Assembly (NCBI GenBank): GCA_028290465.1
Contig: JAQGJU010000057.1
Location: 1-64,000, forward strand
Length of the DNA: 64,000 nt
DNA from: Xanthobacteraceae bacterium
Lineage (GTDB): Bacteria; Pseudomonadota; Alphaproteobacteria; Rhizobiales; Xanthobacteraceae
Direction: 5' to 3'
In this document: piece after piece, positions 53,930 to 62,867 of the stretch
Layout of the letters: every line of letters starts with the position of its first letter
Numbering within the stretch: position 1 is the stretch's first letter
Notes under the pieces: generated by a model
What the model was told of the DNA's origin: nothing
The model's database searches: none
The model's input: only the letters and a program-made list of their open reading frames with translations
Made by a program: the position numbers and the translations under genes

Positions 53930-54442
53930 CTACAGCCGATACAAAATCTGGTCGGTCCAGAACCGCTCGAGCCGATGCAGCGACTTGTTCAGCGTCGCGA
54001 ACTCTTCCGAGTTGATGCCGCCGACCTGCTCGACCGTGCGGACATGCTTCTGGTACAGGCCCTCGACCGCGTCGCGCACTTCGCGACCCTTGTCGGTCAG
54101 CTTGATGCGCACCGAACGGCGATCGACGCGCGAGCGCTGATGATCGAGGAAGCCCATCTCGACCAGTTTCTTCAGGTTGTACGAGACGTTCGAGCCGAGA
54201 TAGTAGCCGCGCGTGCGCAGCTCACCGGCGGTCAATTCCTTGTCGCCGATATTGTACAGCAACAACGCCTGCACCGAATTGATATCAGCGCGGCCGCGAC
54301 GGTCGAACTCGTCTTTGATCACATCCAGCAGGCGGCGATGCAGCCGCTCCACCAGCGTCAGCGCTTCGAGATATAGCGGCTTGACGGTTTCAAAGCGTTC
54401 TTCGCGTCCCGTCGATTCAACGCTCTTGACTACTGCCTTCAT
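53930..54442 (-). CDS. ldtR: MarR-family winged-helix regulator, LdtR-like
   Basis: ATG 54442 (AGGGG about 8 nt upstream) gives 170 residues. The protein has VKPLYLEALTLVERLHRRLLDVIKDEF at the N-terminus and a winged helix with ADINSVQALLLYNIGDKELTAGELRTRGYYLGSNVSYNLKKLVEMGFLDHQRSRVDRRSVRIKLT. I recognise this as the LdtR group of Hyphomicrobiales, which controls an L,D-transpeptidase gene (ldtP) and osmotic-stress tolerance. The L,D-transpeptidase at 50963-52282 is on the same strand, about 1.6 kb away, with the accessory interval between. The AT-rich region upstream (54443-54580) should hold the promoter. Confidence 0.9.
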   Translation of the reverse strand: MKAVVKSVESTGREERFETVKPLYLEALTLVERLHRRLLDVIKDEFDRRGRADINSVQALLLYNIGDKELTAGELRTRGYYLGSNVSYNLKKLVEMGFLDHQRSRVDRRSVRIKLTDKGREVRDAVEGLYQKHVRTVEQVGGINSEEFATLNKSLHRLERFWTDQILYRL

Positions 54443-54691
54443 GATGACACCCCTTTGATTTGTATTTTTTGTTTGTCTAATGACAGGGCCCTGTATCCCC
54501 GCCTTGATCACGACAATATCCGTCTCATTCTAAGATGAGCTTAAATAACACAATAAAGAGATGGTTTATTCGTGAGGGTAAACAGTCTATTCATCTACGA
54601 ATTGGCTGGGCGTTGTTTACGTTCGATTCAGCACAATCGTGACGACCTGTGCACTCTACCGCAGCCCTATAAAATAAGGCTTGCGCGCCCA

Positions 54692-55339
54692 TCAACCGGT
54701 CGGTGCCTTGCCGGTAAACACCGCCAATTGCGCGGCGAACGCGCGCTTGAAGGCGGGGCGCGCTTCGCCACGGGCGACATAGGCGGAGAGGTTCGGATCG
54801 AGGAGACCCGATCCCTTCAACCGGCGCAGCACCGTCACCATCTGCAGGTCGCCGGCGCTGAACGCATCGTCGAGCCAGTCGGCATCGCCAAGCCGATGGG
54901 AAAGTTCACTCAGCCTTGCGCGGATGCGATCCTCGACGAGAGGCAGGCGCTCCGCATGCCAAGTCTTGTCGTTCTCCACGAGCGTGGCGATCTCGCGATC
55001 AAGGATCGGCGGCTCCACCGTGCTCAGCGCGGCAAACATCCATGTGATCGCGCGCGCCCGGGCACTTGCATCGCCTGGCAGCAGCCCGGCATGACGGTCC
55101 GCGATATGGAATACGATCGCGCCTGACTCGAAGAGGGCGAGATCGCCTGCTTCATAGGTCGGAATCTGCCCGAATGGATGAAGCCTAAGATGCGCGGATT
55201 GCTTCATGTCGCGGAATGAAACAAGACGAACGTCGTAACGCTGGCCGACTTCTTCAAGCGCCCAGCGCACCGGCATGTCCCGCGCCAGTCCCTGGCCGCG
55301 ATCGGGCGACGTCTCAAAAGCGGTGATGGTCGGAACCAT
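54692..55339 (-). CDS. Glutathione S-transferase family protein
   Basis: 215 residues. The N-terminal thioredoxin-fold part reads PVRWALEEVGQRYDVRLVSFRDMKQSAHLRLHPFGQIPTYEAGDLALFESGAIVFHIAD, with the cis-proline (IP) and the ES glutathione-binding pair conserved. The C-terminal helical domain spans about residues 90-215. AGGAG precedes the ATG at 55339. Likely conjugates or reduces small electrophiles; substrate unknown. It lies 27 nt downstream of the 3-hydroxyisobutyrate dehydrogenase gene on the same strand. Confidence 0.92.
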   Translation of the reverse strand: MVPTITAFETSPDRGQGLARDMPVRWALEEVGQRYDVRLVSFRDMKQSAHLRLHPFGQIPTYEAGDLALFESGAIVFHIADRHAGLLPGDASARARAITWMFAALSTVEPPILDREIATLVENDKTWHAERLPLVEDRIRARLSELSHRLGDADWLDDAFSAGDLQMVTVLRRLKGSGLLDPNLSAYVARGEARPAFKRAFAAQLAVFTGKAPTG

Positions 55340-55366
55340 GGGAACGCTCCTGGTGGCGAAGGCTTC

Positions 55367-56254
55367 CTACGCGCCGCGCAGAAACCGGATGATGCCGGAG
55401 AAGTCGCGCCCCGCCTCGCCGGTCTCGACATATTGGTCGTACACCGCGGCAGCGCCCGCCCCCATCGGCGTCACCGCACCGACCAGCTTGGCGGCGTCCT
55501 GCGCCAGTTTGAGATCCTTCAACATCATGGCGGCCGAAAAGCCGGCCTGATAATCGCGGTTGGCCGGCGACGTCGGCACCGGGCCGGGCACCGGGCAATA
55601 GCTGGTCATCGCCCAGCACTGGCCCGACGACTTCGACGAAATGTCGAACAGTTTCTGCGCGTCGAGGCCGAGCTTCTCGGCGAGCAGAAAACCTTCCGAG
55701 ACCGCGATCATCGACACGCCGAGGATCATGTTGTTGCAGATCTTGGCGGCCTGCCCGGTGCCGGAGCCGCCGGCATGCACGATGGTCTTGCCCATCGCTT
55801 CGAGAATGGGGTGCGCGCTGGCGAACGCCGCGTCGGTACCACCGACCATGAAGGTGAGCGTGCCGCCCTGCGCGCCGCCGACGCCGCCCGACACCGGCGC
55901 ATCGAGCATCGTCAGGCCCTTGCCGGCCGCGACTTCGGCGACCTCGCGCGCGGTCGCGACATCTATCGTGGAGCAATCGATCAGCAGCGTGCCGGGAGCG
56001 GCGCGGGCCAAAATGCCTTCGGCGTGCAGGTACACCCCGCGCACATGGTCGCCGGTCGGCAGCATGGTGATCACGATGGCGTTGTCGGCGGCGGCGGCGC
56101 CGATCTCCGCGGCCGCGGTGCCGCCCGCTTGCGCAAAGCCCTCGACCACGGCCGGGTTGACGTCATAGCCGGTCACGGTGTGGCCGGCCTTGACCAGGTT
56201 CTGCGCCATCGGCAGCCCCATATTGCCAAGCCCGATGAACCCGATGCGCGCCAT
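55367..56254 (-). CDS. mmsB: 3-hydroxyisobutyrate dehydrogenase
   Basis: 295 residues with AAGGAGG before ATG 56254. N-terminal NAD(P) motif IGFIGLGNMGLPMAQNLVKAGH, substrate motif DAPVSGGVGGAQGGTLTFMVGG and catalytic lysine in AAKICNNMI. The mature C-terminus (KDLKLAQDAAK ... FSGIIRFL) fits the valine-pathway enzyme, which oxidises 3-hydroxyisobutyrate to methylmalonate semialdehyde. Isobutyryl-CoA dehydrogenase and 3-hydroxyisobutyryl-CoA hydrolase are encoded within 7 kb on the same strand, supporting this. Confidence 0.93.
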   Translation of the reverse strand: MARIGFIGLGNMGLPMAQNLVKAGHTVTGYDVNPAVVEGFAQAGGTAAAEIGAAAADNAIVITMLPTGDHVRGVYLHAEGILARAAPGTLLIDCSTIDVATAREVAEVAAGKGLTMLDAPVSGGVGGAQGGTLTFMVGGTDAAFASAHPILEAMGKTIVHAGGSGTGQAAKICNNMILGVSMIAVSEGFLLAEKLGLDAQKLFDISSKSSGQCWAMTSYCPVPGPVPTSPANRDYQAGFSAAMMLKDLKLAQDAAKLVGAVTPMGAGAAAVYDQYVETGEAGRDFSGIIRFLRGA

Positions 56255-56297
56255 GAACGCCTCCTTGTTATTTTTTGTGCCGGGTAGCCCCGAATTG

Positions 56298-56750
56298 TTA
56301 GATCGGGTGTTCCCGCGCCGATCTTATCGCCAGGAAGAGATACAGCGCCAGCAGAGCACCCTCCACCACGACGATCACCATGTTGCCGCCGAAGATCTGC
56401 GGAAAGAACAGTTCAACCACCGCCATCGAGACCACGGCGGTGAGCCAGACCACCGCGCCCCACGCCGCCGCCAGCCACAGCCCGACGGCCGCGACCAGAT
56501 CGATCACCGCGAAGAACACCGTCGCGACCTGCCAGGGCGTTGAATGCGCCTCGAAGCCGACGCCGTTGGGCAGCACCATGCCGCACACCGCCGCCCAGTG
56601 GTACAAGCCCTTGATTAGCGACAGGCCGGCCATGATGCGCAGGAACAATACCAGCCGCCAGGTCCAGGCCTGGCTCGGTATCTCGTCTTCCCCGGCATGT
56701 ACCGGCTCCAGCGTTATTCCGGGCTCGTGGGCGGCATGCGGTTCGCTCAT
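56298..56750 (-). CDS. DUF6163 family membrane protein
   Basis: 150 residues with a polar N-terminus and four hydrophobic helices (about residues 30-48, 75-95, 97-118 and 122-142). The sequence WRLVLFLRIMAGLSLIKGLYHWAAVCG is characteristic of DUF6163, a small alphaproteobacterial membrane family of unknown role. Its ATG overlaps the stop of the hydrolase gene (ATGA), suggesting co-translation with the valine gene. Confidence 0.85.
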   Translation of the reverse strand: MSEPHAAHEPGITLEPVHAGEDEIPSQAWTWRLVLFLRIMAGLSLIKGLYHWAAVCGMVLPNGVGFEAHSTPWQVATVFFAVIDLVAAVGLWLAAAWGAVVWLTAVVSMAVVELFFPQIFGGNMVIVVVEGALLALYLFLAIRSAREHPI

Positions 56751-57796
56751 GTCAGGTCCAGCTCGTTAGCGCCGAGCGGCGCGAAATGCTGCTCGATCTC
56801 GGCATCGGTGACCTCGCCGAGATGCGACGGCTTCCATTGCGGCGCGTTGTCCTTGTCGATCAGCACCGCGCGCACTCCTTCGTAGAAATCATGGCCGCGC
56901 ACGATCCGCGACACGATGCGGAATTCGGTCTTCATGCAGTCTTCGAATGTCAGTTCATGGCCGCCCCGCACTTGCGCCAGCGCCAGTCGCAGGCTGGTCG
57001 GCGATTTGGTACGGATCGTCGCCGCGGTGGCGCCGGCCCATTCGGCGTCGGTCTCGTTGCGGTCCAGCGCGCCGACGATGTCGTCGACGCTGTTGCCGGC
57101 GAAGGTCTGGTCTATCGTCGCGCGATGCACCGTCAACGGTCCGGCGCCCGGCGGCTCGGCAAAGGCGTCCAGCAAGGCATAGACCGGGACCGTGCCGCAC
57201 AGTCCTTCGAGCAGTTCCGGAAACCGGCCCGACGGCACGCGCTGCGTCGCGATACCGGCCCGCACCGCGTCGCCGCCATTGAGCCGCTCGCCACTCAGCG
57301 CGACCCAGGCGCCGACCTCGCCAGGCAACCGGGGCAGGAACCAGGTGGCACCGACGTCCGGGAAGAAGCCGATGCCGACTTCCGGCATCGCGAACGAATA
57401 GCGGTCGCCGGCGACGCGGTGCGAGCCATGCACCGAAATGCCGACGCCGCCGCCCATCACGATGCCGTCGATCAGCGACACATAGGGTTTCGGATAGCGC
57501 TTGATGATGGCGTTGAGCTGATATTCCTCGCGCCAGAACGTCAGCGCCTCGTCGAAGCGCCCGGCGCGGCCGAGTTCATACAGCGCGCGGATGTCGCCGC
57601 CGGCGCAGAACGCCTTCTCTCCCGCCGCCGACACGATGACGCGGGTCACGGCCGGATCGCCGGCCCAGGCGTTCAGTTGCACGGTCAGCGCCCGCACCAT
57701 GCCGAGCGTCACGGCATTGAGCGCCTTGGGGCGGTTCAGGGTGACAAGGCCGGCGGCGCCACGCCGTTCGAATAGAATCTCAGGTTCGGAACTCAT
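56747..57796 (-). CDS. 3-hydroxyisobutyryl-CoA hydrolase (crotonase fold)
   Basis: 349 residues. Crotonase-family sites: LNRPKALNAVTLGMV, EKAFCAGGDIRALYEL, IDGIVMGGGVGISVHGSHRVAG and MPEVGIGFFPDVGATWFL. The MPEVGIGFFPDVGATW block and the length of about 350 residues distinguish it from ordinary enoyl-CoA hydratases of about 260. It hydrolyses 3-hydroxyisobutyryl-CoA to free 3-hydroxyisobutyrate, the substrate of the neighbouring mmsB product. Its stop overlaps the DUF6163 start. Confidence 0.94.
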   Translation of the reverse strand: MSSEPEILFERRGAAGLVTLNRPKALNAVTLGMVRALTVQLNAWAGDPAVTRVIVSAAGEKAFCAGGDIRALYELGRAGRFDEALTFWREEYQLNAIIKRYPKPYVSLIDGIVMGGGVGISVHGSHRVAGDRYSFAMPEVGIGFFPDVGATWFLPRLPGEVGAWVALSGERLNGGDAVRAGIATQRVPSGRFPELLEGLCGTVPVYALLDAFAEPPGAGPLTVHRATIDQTFAGNSVDDIVGALDRNETDAEWAGATAATIRTKSPTSLRLALAQVRGGHELTFEDCMKTEFRIVSRIVRGHDFYEGVRAVLIDKDNAPQWKPSHLGEVTDAEIEQHFAPLGANELDLT

Positions 57797-57856
57797 GACC
57801 GGCTTTTAGCCGGTCGAGGCGTTCAAGACGAGAGGGGGGTGCGGGCGCGCGGCGCC

Positions 57857-59416
57857 TTAGCGGAAGTTCCGTTGCACGGGCACCGGGCGCGGGGTCTGGC
57901 CACCGCGTCGCACTTCGACGGGGTCCGGTTGGGCGCCCCAGGGGCGCGACGAGAACAAGCTGCCGAAGAAACCACCATCATTCCGGGTGTCGACGTCGCG
58001 GCTCGCCACGTCCACCTTCGGCGTCGGCTTGCGCGTGATGAAGCCGCCCTGCGGCTGGTTGTTGAGCACCGCGACGAACTCGGTGCGATAATTGGTCTCG
58101 GCGCTCAGCGGCTCGTCGGAGATGACGATCGAGGATCGCGGCCCGGCGGTCGGTGCGATGCGATCGAGCACATCCTGCGGGATCGTGATGCGGTCGAGCG
58201 CGTCCTTGGCGTCGTCGGCGCCGTCGATGCTGACCGCGCTCCAGCGCAGGCCGGTTTCGTTGCGCGCCATCGCGGTGAACACATGGGTGCCGATCGGCTT
58301 CTCGGGATTGCGGATGGTGACCGGAACTTCGATGGTCGCGTCGAACACCTCGCCGCCCCCGTCGGGCGCCGGCTTGTGCGTGTTGCGCCGGACATAGAGC
58401 TTCCGCGTCGCGCGGCTTATGTAGACCGAGACCGGCTCGAGCGCGAGCTTGGCATCGCTGGCCGCCTTGGCGGTGTCGACCTTCCGGGTCGCGGCCGCCT
58501 TGGCGGCGTCCTGGGCGGCGGCGGCGGACTTTAACGCGGCGGTGGCCTGGGCGGTGTCGATCTGGGTCTGCAGTTCCGCGGCCCTGGCGGTGGCCTTCTG
58601 CTTCGACTCCTCGGCCTTCGCCTTGGCCGCGTCCGTCTTGGCGGAGGCGATCGCTTTGTCGGCGGAGGCGAGTTCGCGGTCGGCGCGGGTCTTGAGCGCT
58701 TGCAGCTTGCGCAACGACGCCGTCGCCGCGGCGTTCTCGCGCACCACGGTGGCGGCGGTCCGTTTGGCTTCGTCGGCGGCCTTCGCGGCCTCCGTGGCCT
58801 CGCGGGCCAGCGTCTCGGCCCGACCGGGCGCAGCCGCGATGGCTTCGGCCTTCGGCGTGAACAGCGCCGGGTGGGAAAACTCCACCGGAGCGGCGTCGTT
58901 CGGCGAAACGATCACCCGCATGCCGATCCGGGTCTTGTCGAACATTTTCTCCGCAAAGCCGTAGGGCATCCGCACGCAACCATGCGAGGCGGCATAGCCG
59001 GGCAGCGGCCCGCCGTGCAGCGCGACGCCGTTCCATGTGATGCGCTGCATGTTCGGCATCCAGGCATCGTCATACATGGTCGAACGGTGGTCTTTGTCCT
59101 TCTCAAGCACGGCAAAGACGCCAGCAGGCGTTTCGCGGCCGGTGGTGCCGGTCGATACCGGCGCGCGCACGATCCAACCGTCGGCGTCGTAGAAGGTGAC
59201 GTGCTGGGTCTTGATCGACACGATCGCCATGATCGGCTCGCCGGCCTGGCGCGGCGCCGTCGCCTCGGTGGCCGACGCGGGGCGCTCCTTTTTCGCTGCT
59301 GCGGCGACGTCCGGAAGCGCCGTGAGCGCGGCGATCGCCGCGAGCATCACAATGGCCGGAGTTCCCCCACGCGGCATCGGCACGGTCGACCGCACCATCG
59401 AAACTCGATTTATCAT
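57857..59416 (-). CDS. L,D-transpeptidase with Ala/Lys-rich coiled coil and second degenerate YkuD-like domain
   Basis: ATG 59416 (AGGG 7 nt upstream) gives 519 residues; ATG 59398 is an alternative. A signal sequence or anchor (IVMLAAIAALTALPDVAAAA) is followed by a YkuD domain: MAIVSIKTQHVTFYDADGW, TPAGVFAVLEKD and GVALHGGPLPGYAASHGCVRM with catalytic Cys. Residues about 190-330 are Ala/Lys/Glu/Asp/Thr-rich and should form long alpha-helix or coiled coil. After it, VSVYISRATRKLYVRRN ... PVTIRNPEKPIGTHVFTAMA looks like the start of a second YkuD-like fold, but no His/Cys motif follows. It probably acts on peptidoglycan in the periplasm. Confidence 0.88.
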   Translation of the reverse strand: MINRVSMVRSTVPMPRGGTPAIVMLAAIAALTALPDVAAAAKKERPASATEATAPRQAGEPIMAIVSIKTQHVTFYDADGWIVRAPVSTGTTGRETPAGVFAVLEKDKDHRSTMYDDAWMPNMQRITWNGVALHGGPLPGYAASHGCVRMPYGFAEKMFDKTRIGMRVIVSPNDAAPVEFSHPALFTPKAEAIAAAPGRAETLAREATEAAKAADEAKRTAATVVRENAAATASLRKLQALKTRADRELASADKAIASAKTDAAKAKAEESKQKATARAAELQTQIDTAQATAALKSAAAAQDAAKAAATRKVDTAKAASDAKLALEPVSVYISRATRKLYVRRNTHKPAPDGGGEVFDATIEVPVTIRNPEKPIGTHVFTAMARNETGLRWSAVSIDGADDAKDALDRITIPQDVLDRIAPTAGPRSSIVISDEPLSAETNYRTEFVAVLNNQPQGGFITRKPTPKVDVASRDVDTRNDGGFFGSLFSSRPWGAQPDPVEVRRGGQTPRPVPVQRNFR

Positions 59417-59628
59417 CCGATGCCCTGGTTCAAGCGCCTGTCCGAGCGCGCGTTGCACACTCGTTAGATCATGATTCTCGCATGGGTAAACCCACGCGCC
59501 ACTTCGCTCTTGGGGATTATCGGTACGTCCCGATAACAATTCCTTCATATACGACAGCCCGCGTACCGTTCGATGACTGTTTTCATGGTCGTCAGTACTA
59601 GAGCATCCGCGACGGCATTCAGCCGCCG

Positions 59629-60585
59629 CTAAACCGCCTCGGCCCTGGCATTGCGCCGGATCACCTGCGGCGGCTGACCGAACGCGCGCAAGAACGCGCG
59701 GCGCATCCGTTCGCGATCGGCAAAACCGGTCTCAACGGCCACCACGTCGACCGGATGCCGGCTCTGCTCCATCATCACACGGGCGGCTTCGACCCGCAGG
59801 TTCTCCACGGCCTTGGCCGGCGACTGACCGGTTTCGGCGCGAAACGCGCGGCTGAACTGACGCGGGCTGAGATGCGCGGCCTCGGCGAGCTGCTCGACGG
59901 ACAGCGGCGTGTGCAGGTTGCGCTTGGCGTATTCCAGCGCGACCTGAATGCGGTCGGATTTCGGTTCAAGCTCCAGCAAGGCGGAGAACTGCGACTGGCC
60001 GCCGGCCCGCCGGTGATACACGACGAGTTTCTGCGCCACGCGTTTGGCGACCTCGGCGCCGAGATCCTTTTCGACCATCGCCAAAGCCAGATCGACGCCG
60101 GCCGTCATGCCGGCCGAACTCCACACCGAACCGTCGATGATGAAGATGCGGTCTTCCTCGACCTTGATCTTCGGAAATTGCGTCTGCAGCAGGCGCGCAA
60201 ACGCCCAATGCGTCGTCGCGCGCCTTCCGTCGAGAATGCCGGCATTGGCCAGCATGAACGCGCCGGTGCAGATCGACGCCAGCCGCCGCGAGGTGCCGAG
60301 CGCGCCGCGCAGGAAGGTCAGCAGCCCGGGCGTCGGCGTTTCGATCTCGATGCCGCCGCCGACGATCAGCGTATCGAAGGGCTCGTTGCTAAAGGCTTTA
60401 TCGTTGAAGGACTGGGTCTCGATGGTCATGCCGACCGAACTGCGCACCGGCCCGCCGGTCTCGGACAGGATGTGCACGTCGTAATACGGCGCGTCGGCGG
60501 ACCCGTTGGCGACTTCGAACACCGTGACGGCCGCGAAGCTCATCACCTGGAAGCGGGGGAAAACCACAAAGCCGATGCGCTGCAT
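59629..60585 (-). CDS. GlxA-type transcriptional regulator (DJ-1/PfpI domain plus AraC HTH)
   Basis: 318 residues. N-terminal DJ-1/PfpI-type domain: IGFVVFPRFQVMSFAAVTVFEVAN, TLIVGGGIE and SICTGAFMLANAGILDGRRATTHWA (the nucleophile-elbow Cys in SICTGAF is conserved). C-terminal AraC domain: LSVEQLAEAAHLSPRQFSRAFRAETGQSPAKAV and VDVVAVETGFADRERMRRAFLRAFG. It is divergent from the short-chain dehydrogenase, so likely controls it; the 115-nt intergenic region holds an operator-like repeat. Confidence 0.94.
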   Translation of the reverse strand: MQRIGFVVFPRFQVMSFAAVTVFEVANGSADAPYYDVHILSETGGPVRSSVGMTIETQSFNDKAFSNEPFDTLIVGGGIEIETPTPGLLTFLRGALGTSRRLASICTGAFMLANAGILDGRRATTHWAFARLLQTQFPKIKVEEDRIFIIDGSVWSSAGMTAGVDLALAMVEKDLGAEVAKRVAQKLVVYHRRAGGQSQFSALLELEPKSDRIQVALEYAKRNLHTPLSVEQLAEAAHLSPRQFSRAFRAETGQSPAKAVENLRVEAARVMMEQSRHPVDVVAVETGFADRERMRRAFLRAFGQPPQVIRRNARAEAV

Positions 60586-60700
60586 GGGGCCTGATCCGGT
60601 TATGTCCTAAAAGGTTGTATATATGACATTTAGGTCGTCGACAAGGCGGTCTATATCCTTCCGCAAGTTACCAAAACCTACCAGCGAAAGGAATAACACC
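60586..60700. promoter_or_regulatory. Divergent promoter region of the GlxA-type regulator and the short-chain dehydrogenase
   Basis: AT-rich part near 60602-60634 carries the inverted segments ATGTCCTAAA...GACATTTAGG (paired CCTAAA/TTTAGG, and ATGTC/GACAT). A ribosome-binding site AAGGA precedes the dehydrogenase start. An autoregulated operator for the GlxA-type protein is plausible. Confidence 0.45.
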
Positions 60701-61516
60701 ATGACAAATCACGCAAAAAGCGGAACGGCCCTGATTACCGGCGCGTCCTCTGGCATCGGGGCGATCTATGCCGACCGGCTGGCCCGGCGCGGCTATGACC
60801 TGATCCTGGTCGCCCGCAGCCGCGACCGTCTCGACGCGCTGGCCAATACCCTGGCCAACGAGACCGGCCGCACGGTCGAAGTCGTCGCCGCCGATCTCGG
60901 CGACAAGGCGGATCTGGCCCGCGTCGAAACCATCCTGCGTACCGACGCGAGCATCACCGTATTGGTGAACAATGCCGGCGTCGGCGCCACCGCGCCGCTG
61001 CTTGGCGCCGATGTCGGCAAGATGGACGACCTGATCGCGCTCAATATCGGCGCCCTCACCCGGCTGACCTATGCGGCGGCGCCCGGCTTCGTCGCGCGCG
61101 GCGGCGGCACCATCGTCAACATCTCCTCGATCGCGGCCATCGCGCCCGAAGTGCTCAACGGCGTCTATGGGGGCAGCAAGGCTTTTGTGCTCGCGTTCAG
61201 CCAGTCGCTGCAGCATGAGCTCGCCGACAAGGGCATCCGCGTCCAGGCCGTGCTTCCCGGCGCTACGGCCACCGCGTTCTGGGGCATCGCCGGCGTGCCG
61301 GTCGAAAACCTCCCAGGCGAGATCGTGATGCCGGCCGAGCAGATGGTCGATGCCGCGCTTGCCGGGCTCGACCAGGGTGAACTCGTCACCATCCCGGCCC
61401 TGCCCAACGTGGCGGATTGGGACGCGTTCGAAGCCGCCCGCCGCGCTCTGGCGCCGAACCTGTCGCGGGCCGCTCCGGCGCAGCGTTATCGGCTTGACCA
61501 GGGGAAAGCAGCCTAG
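60701..61516 (+). CDS. Short-chain dehydrogenase/reductase
   Basis: ATG 60701 (AAGGA 8 nt upstream) gives 271 residues. Classical SDR motifs: ALITGASSGIGAIYADRLARRGYDLILVARSRDRL (NAD(P) glycine motif; Arg after the beta-2 strand favours NADP), VNNAGVGA, NISSIAAIAP and the YGGSKAFVLAFSQSL active site (Tyr-x-x-x-Lys). It reduces or oxidises an unknown alcohol/ketone. It stands alone between the GlxA-type regulator and a convergent acyl-CoA dehydrogenase. Confidence 0.94.
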   Translation: MTNHAKSGTALITGASSGIGAIYADRLARRGYDLILVARSRDRLDALANTLANETGRTVEVVAADLGDKADLARVETILRTDASITVLVNNAGVGATAPLLGADVGKMDDLIALNIGALTRLTYAAAPGFVARGGGTIVNISSIAAIAPEVLNGVYGGSKAFVLAFSQSLQHELADKGIRVQAVLPGATATAFWGIAGVPVENLPGEIVMPAEQMVDAALAGLDQGELVTIPALPNVADWDAFEAARRALAPNLSRAAPAQRYRLDQGKAA

Positions 61517-61517
61517 T

Positions 61518-61561
61518 CATCGCCGTCGGCGCTCGGCCTCGGCTGAGCGCCGACGGCGATG
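61518..61561. terminator. Perfect 17-bp inverted repeat between converging genes
   Basis: CATCGCCGTCGGCGCTC and its exact complement GAGCGCCGACGGCGATG with a 10-nt GC-rich loop. It begins 2 nt after the dehydrogenase stop and 30 nt before the end of the opposing acyl-CoA dehydrogenase. No T-run, so termination may be Rho-dependent or the element may protect transcripts. Confidence 0.7.
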
Positions 61562-61590
61562 ACCGAAAGGCGTTTGATCCGAAGCGATGC

Positions 61591-62730
61591 TCAATTCCCC
61601 AAAATTGACCGGCTGATGATCACCCGCATGATCTCGTTGCTGCCTTCGAGGATCTGGTGCACGCGCACGTCGCGCAGCACGCGCTCGACAGGGTGGTCGC
61701 GCAGATAGCCATAGCCGCCGTGAAGTTGCAGGCAGCCATTGACGATGTCGAAGCCGGCATCGGTCGCGAGGCGCTTGGCCATCGCGGCGAGCCGCGTCGC
61801 GCCCGGCTCGCCCTGGGTCACGGCGAAAGCCGCACGCCACAGCATCAGCCGGGCGGCCTCGAGTTCAGTGGCATAATCGGCGACGCGAAATTGCAGCGCC
61901 TGGAAATCGGCGAGCCGGGTGCCAAACTGCTTGCGCTCGCGCATATAGGTGATGGTGCGGTGGAGACAGAACTGCGCGCCGCCTAACGAGCACGCCGCGA
62001 TATTAAGCCGACCACCATCGAGGCCGGCCATCGCGATCTTGAAGCCTTCGCCTTCGGCGCCGATGCGGTTCGCGACCGGCACGCGGCAGTTATCGAACAG
62101 CACCATCGCGGTCGGCTGCGACTTCCAGCCGAGCTTCTGCTCGGGCGCCCCATACGATAGGCCCGGCGCGCCCTTCTCGACCACCAGGCATGAGATGCCC
62201 TTCGGTCCGCCCTCCCCGGTGCGCACCATCACCACGTAAATATCGGACACACCGCCGCCGGAGATGAACGCCTTGGCGCCATCGAGCACGTAATGGTCGC
62301 CATCGCGCACCGCGCGGGTCTTGAGGCTCGCGGCATCGGAGCCGGAATCCGGCTCGGTCAGGCAATAGCTGGCGAAGTGCTCCATGGTGCACAGCTTCGG
62401 CAGGAAGCGCGCCCGCGCGGACGCGTCGCCGTAGGCGTCGATCATCCAGGCCGCCATGTTGTGGATCGAGATATAGGCGGCGGTCGATGTGCAGCCCTGC
62501 GCCAGTTCCTCGAAGATCAGCGCCGCGTCGAGCCGGGTCAGCGCCGAGCCACCGACATCCTCGCGCACATAGATGCCGCCGAAGCCGAGCGCCGCCGCCT
62601 GACGCAGCGTATCGACCGGAAATATCTCGCCCTCGTCCCATTCGCGGGCCTTCGGCATCATCTCGCTGCAGGCGAAATCCCGCGCGGTATCGCGGAACGC
62701 CCGTTGCTCGTCGCTGAGTTCAAAATCCAC
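61591..62730 (-). CDS. Isobutyryl-CoA dehydrogenase (acyl-CoA dehydrogenase family)
   Basis: GTG 62730 (GGGGAG 6 nt upstream) gives 379 residues. Three-domain acyl-CoA dehydrogenase: [17 protein letters not shown] at the N-terminus, [18 protein letters not shown] for FAD binding, and [21 protein letters not shown] and [38 protein letters not shown] with the catalytic Glu in the LEGSNEI block. The isobutyryl-specific type is favoured by the neighbouring valine-pathway genes. It is an FAD enzyme passing electrons to ETF. Confidence 0.93.
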   Translation of the reverse strand: MDFELSDEQRAFRDTARDFACSEMMPKAREWDEGEIFPVDTLRQAAALGFGGIYVREDVGGSALTRLDAALIFEELAQGCTSTAAYISIHNMAAWMIDAYGDASARARFLPKLCTMEHFASYCLTEPDSGSDAASLKTRAVRDGDHYVLDGAKAFISGGGVSDIYVVMVRTGEGGPKGISCLVVEKGAPGLSYGAPEQKLGWKSQPTAMVLFDNCRVPVANRIGAEGEGFKIAMAGLDGGRLNIAACSLGGAQFCLHRTITYMRERKQFGTRLADFQALQFRVADYATELEAARLMLWRAAFAVTQGEPGATRLAAMAKRLATDAGFDIVNGCLQLHGGYGYLRDHPVERVLRDVRVHQILEGSNEIMRVIISRSILGN

Positions 62731-62867
62731 GGCGCTCTCCCCGGCTGTTTTGAACCTAGAGAGTGCCGTCGCCCGCCGTCAACGTAAGTTCCTTGGCACG
62801 GTCCCTTGTCTGACTCGGCCGGTGCTGCTCTGTTGCGACAAACAAGCAGCCGATAAGGGACGAACGC

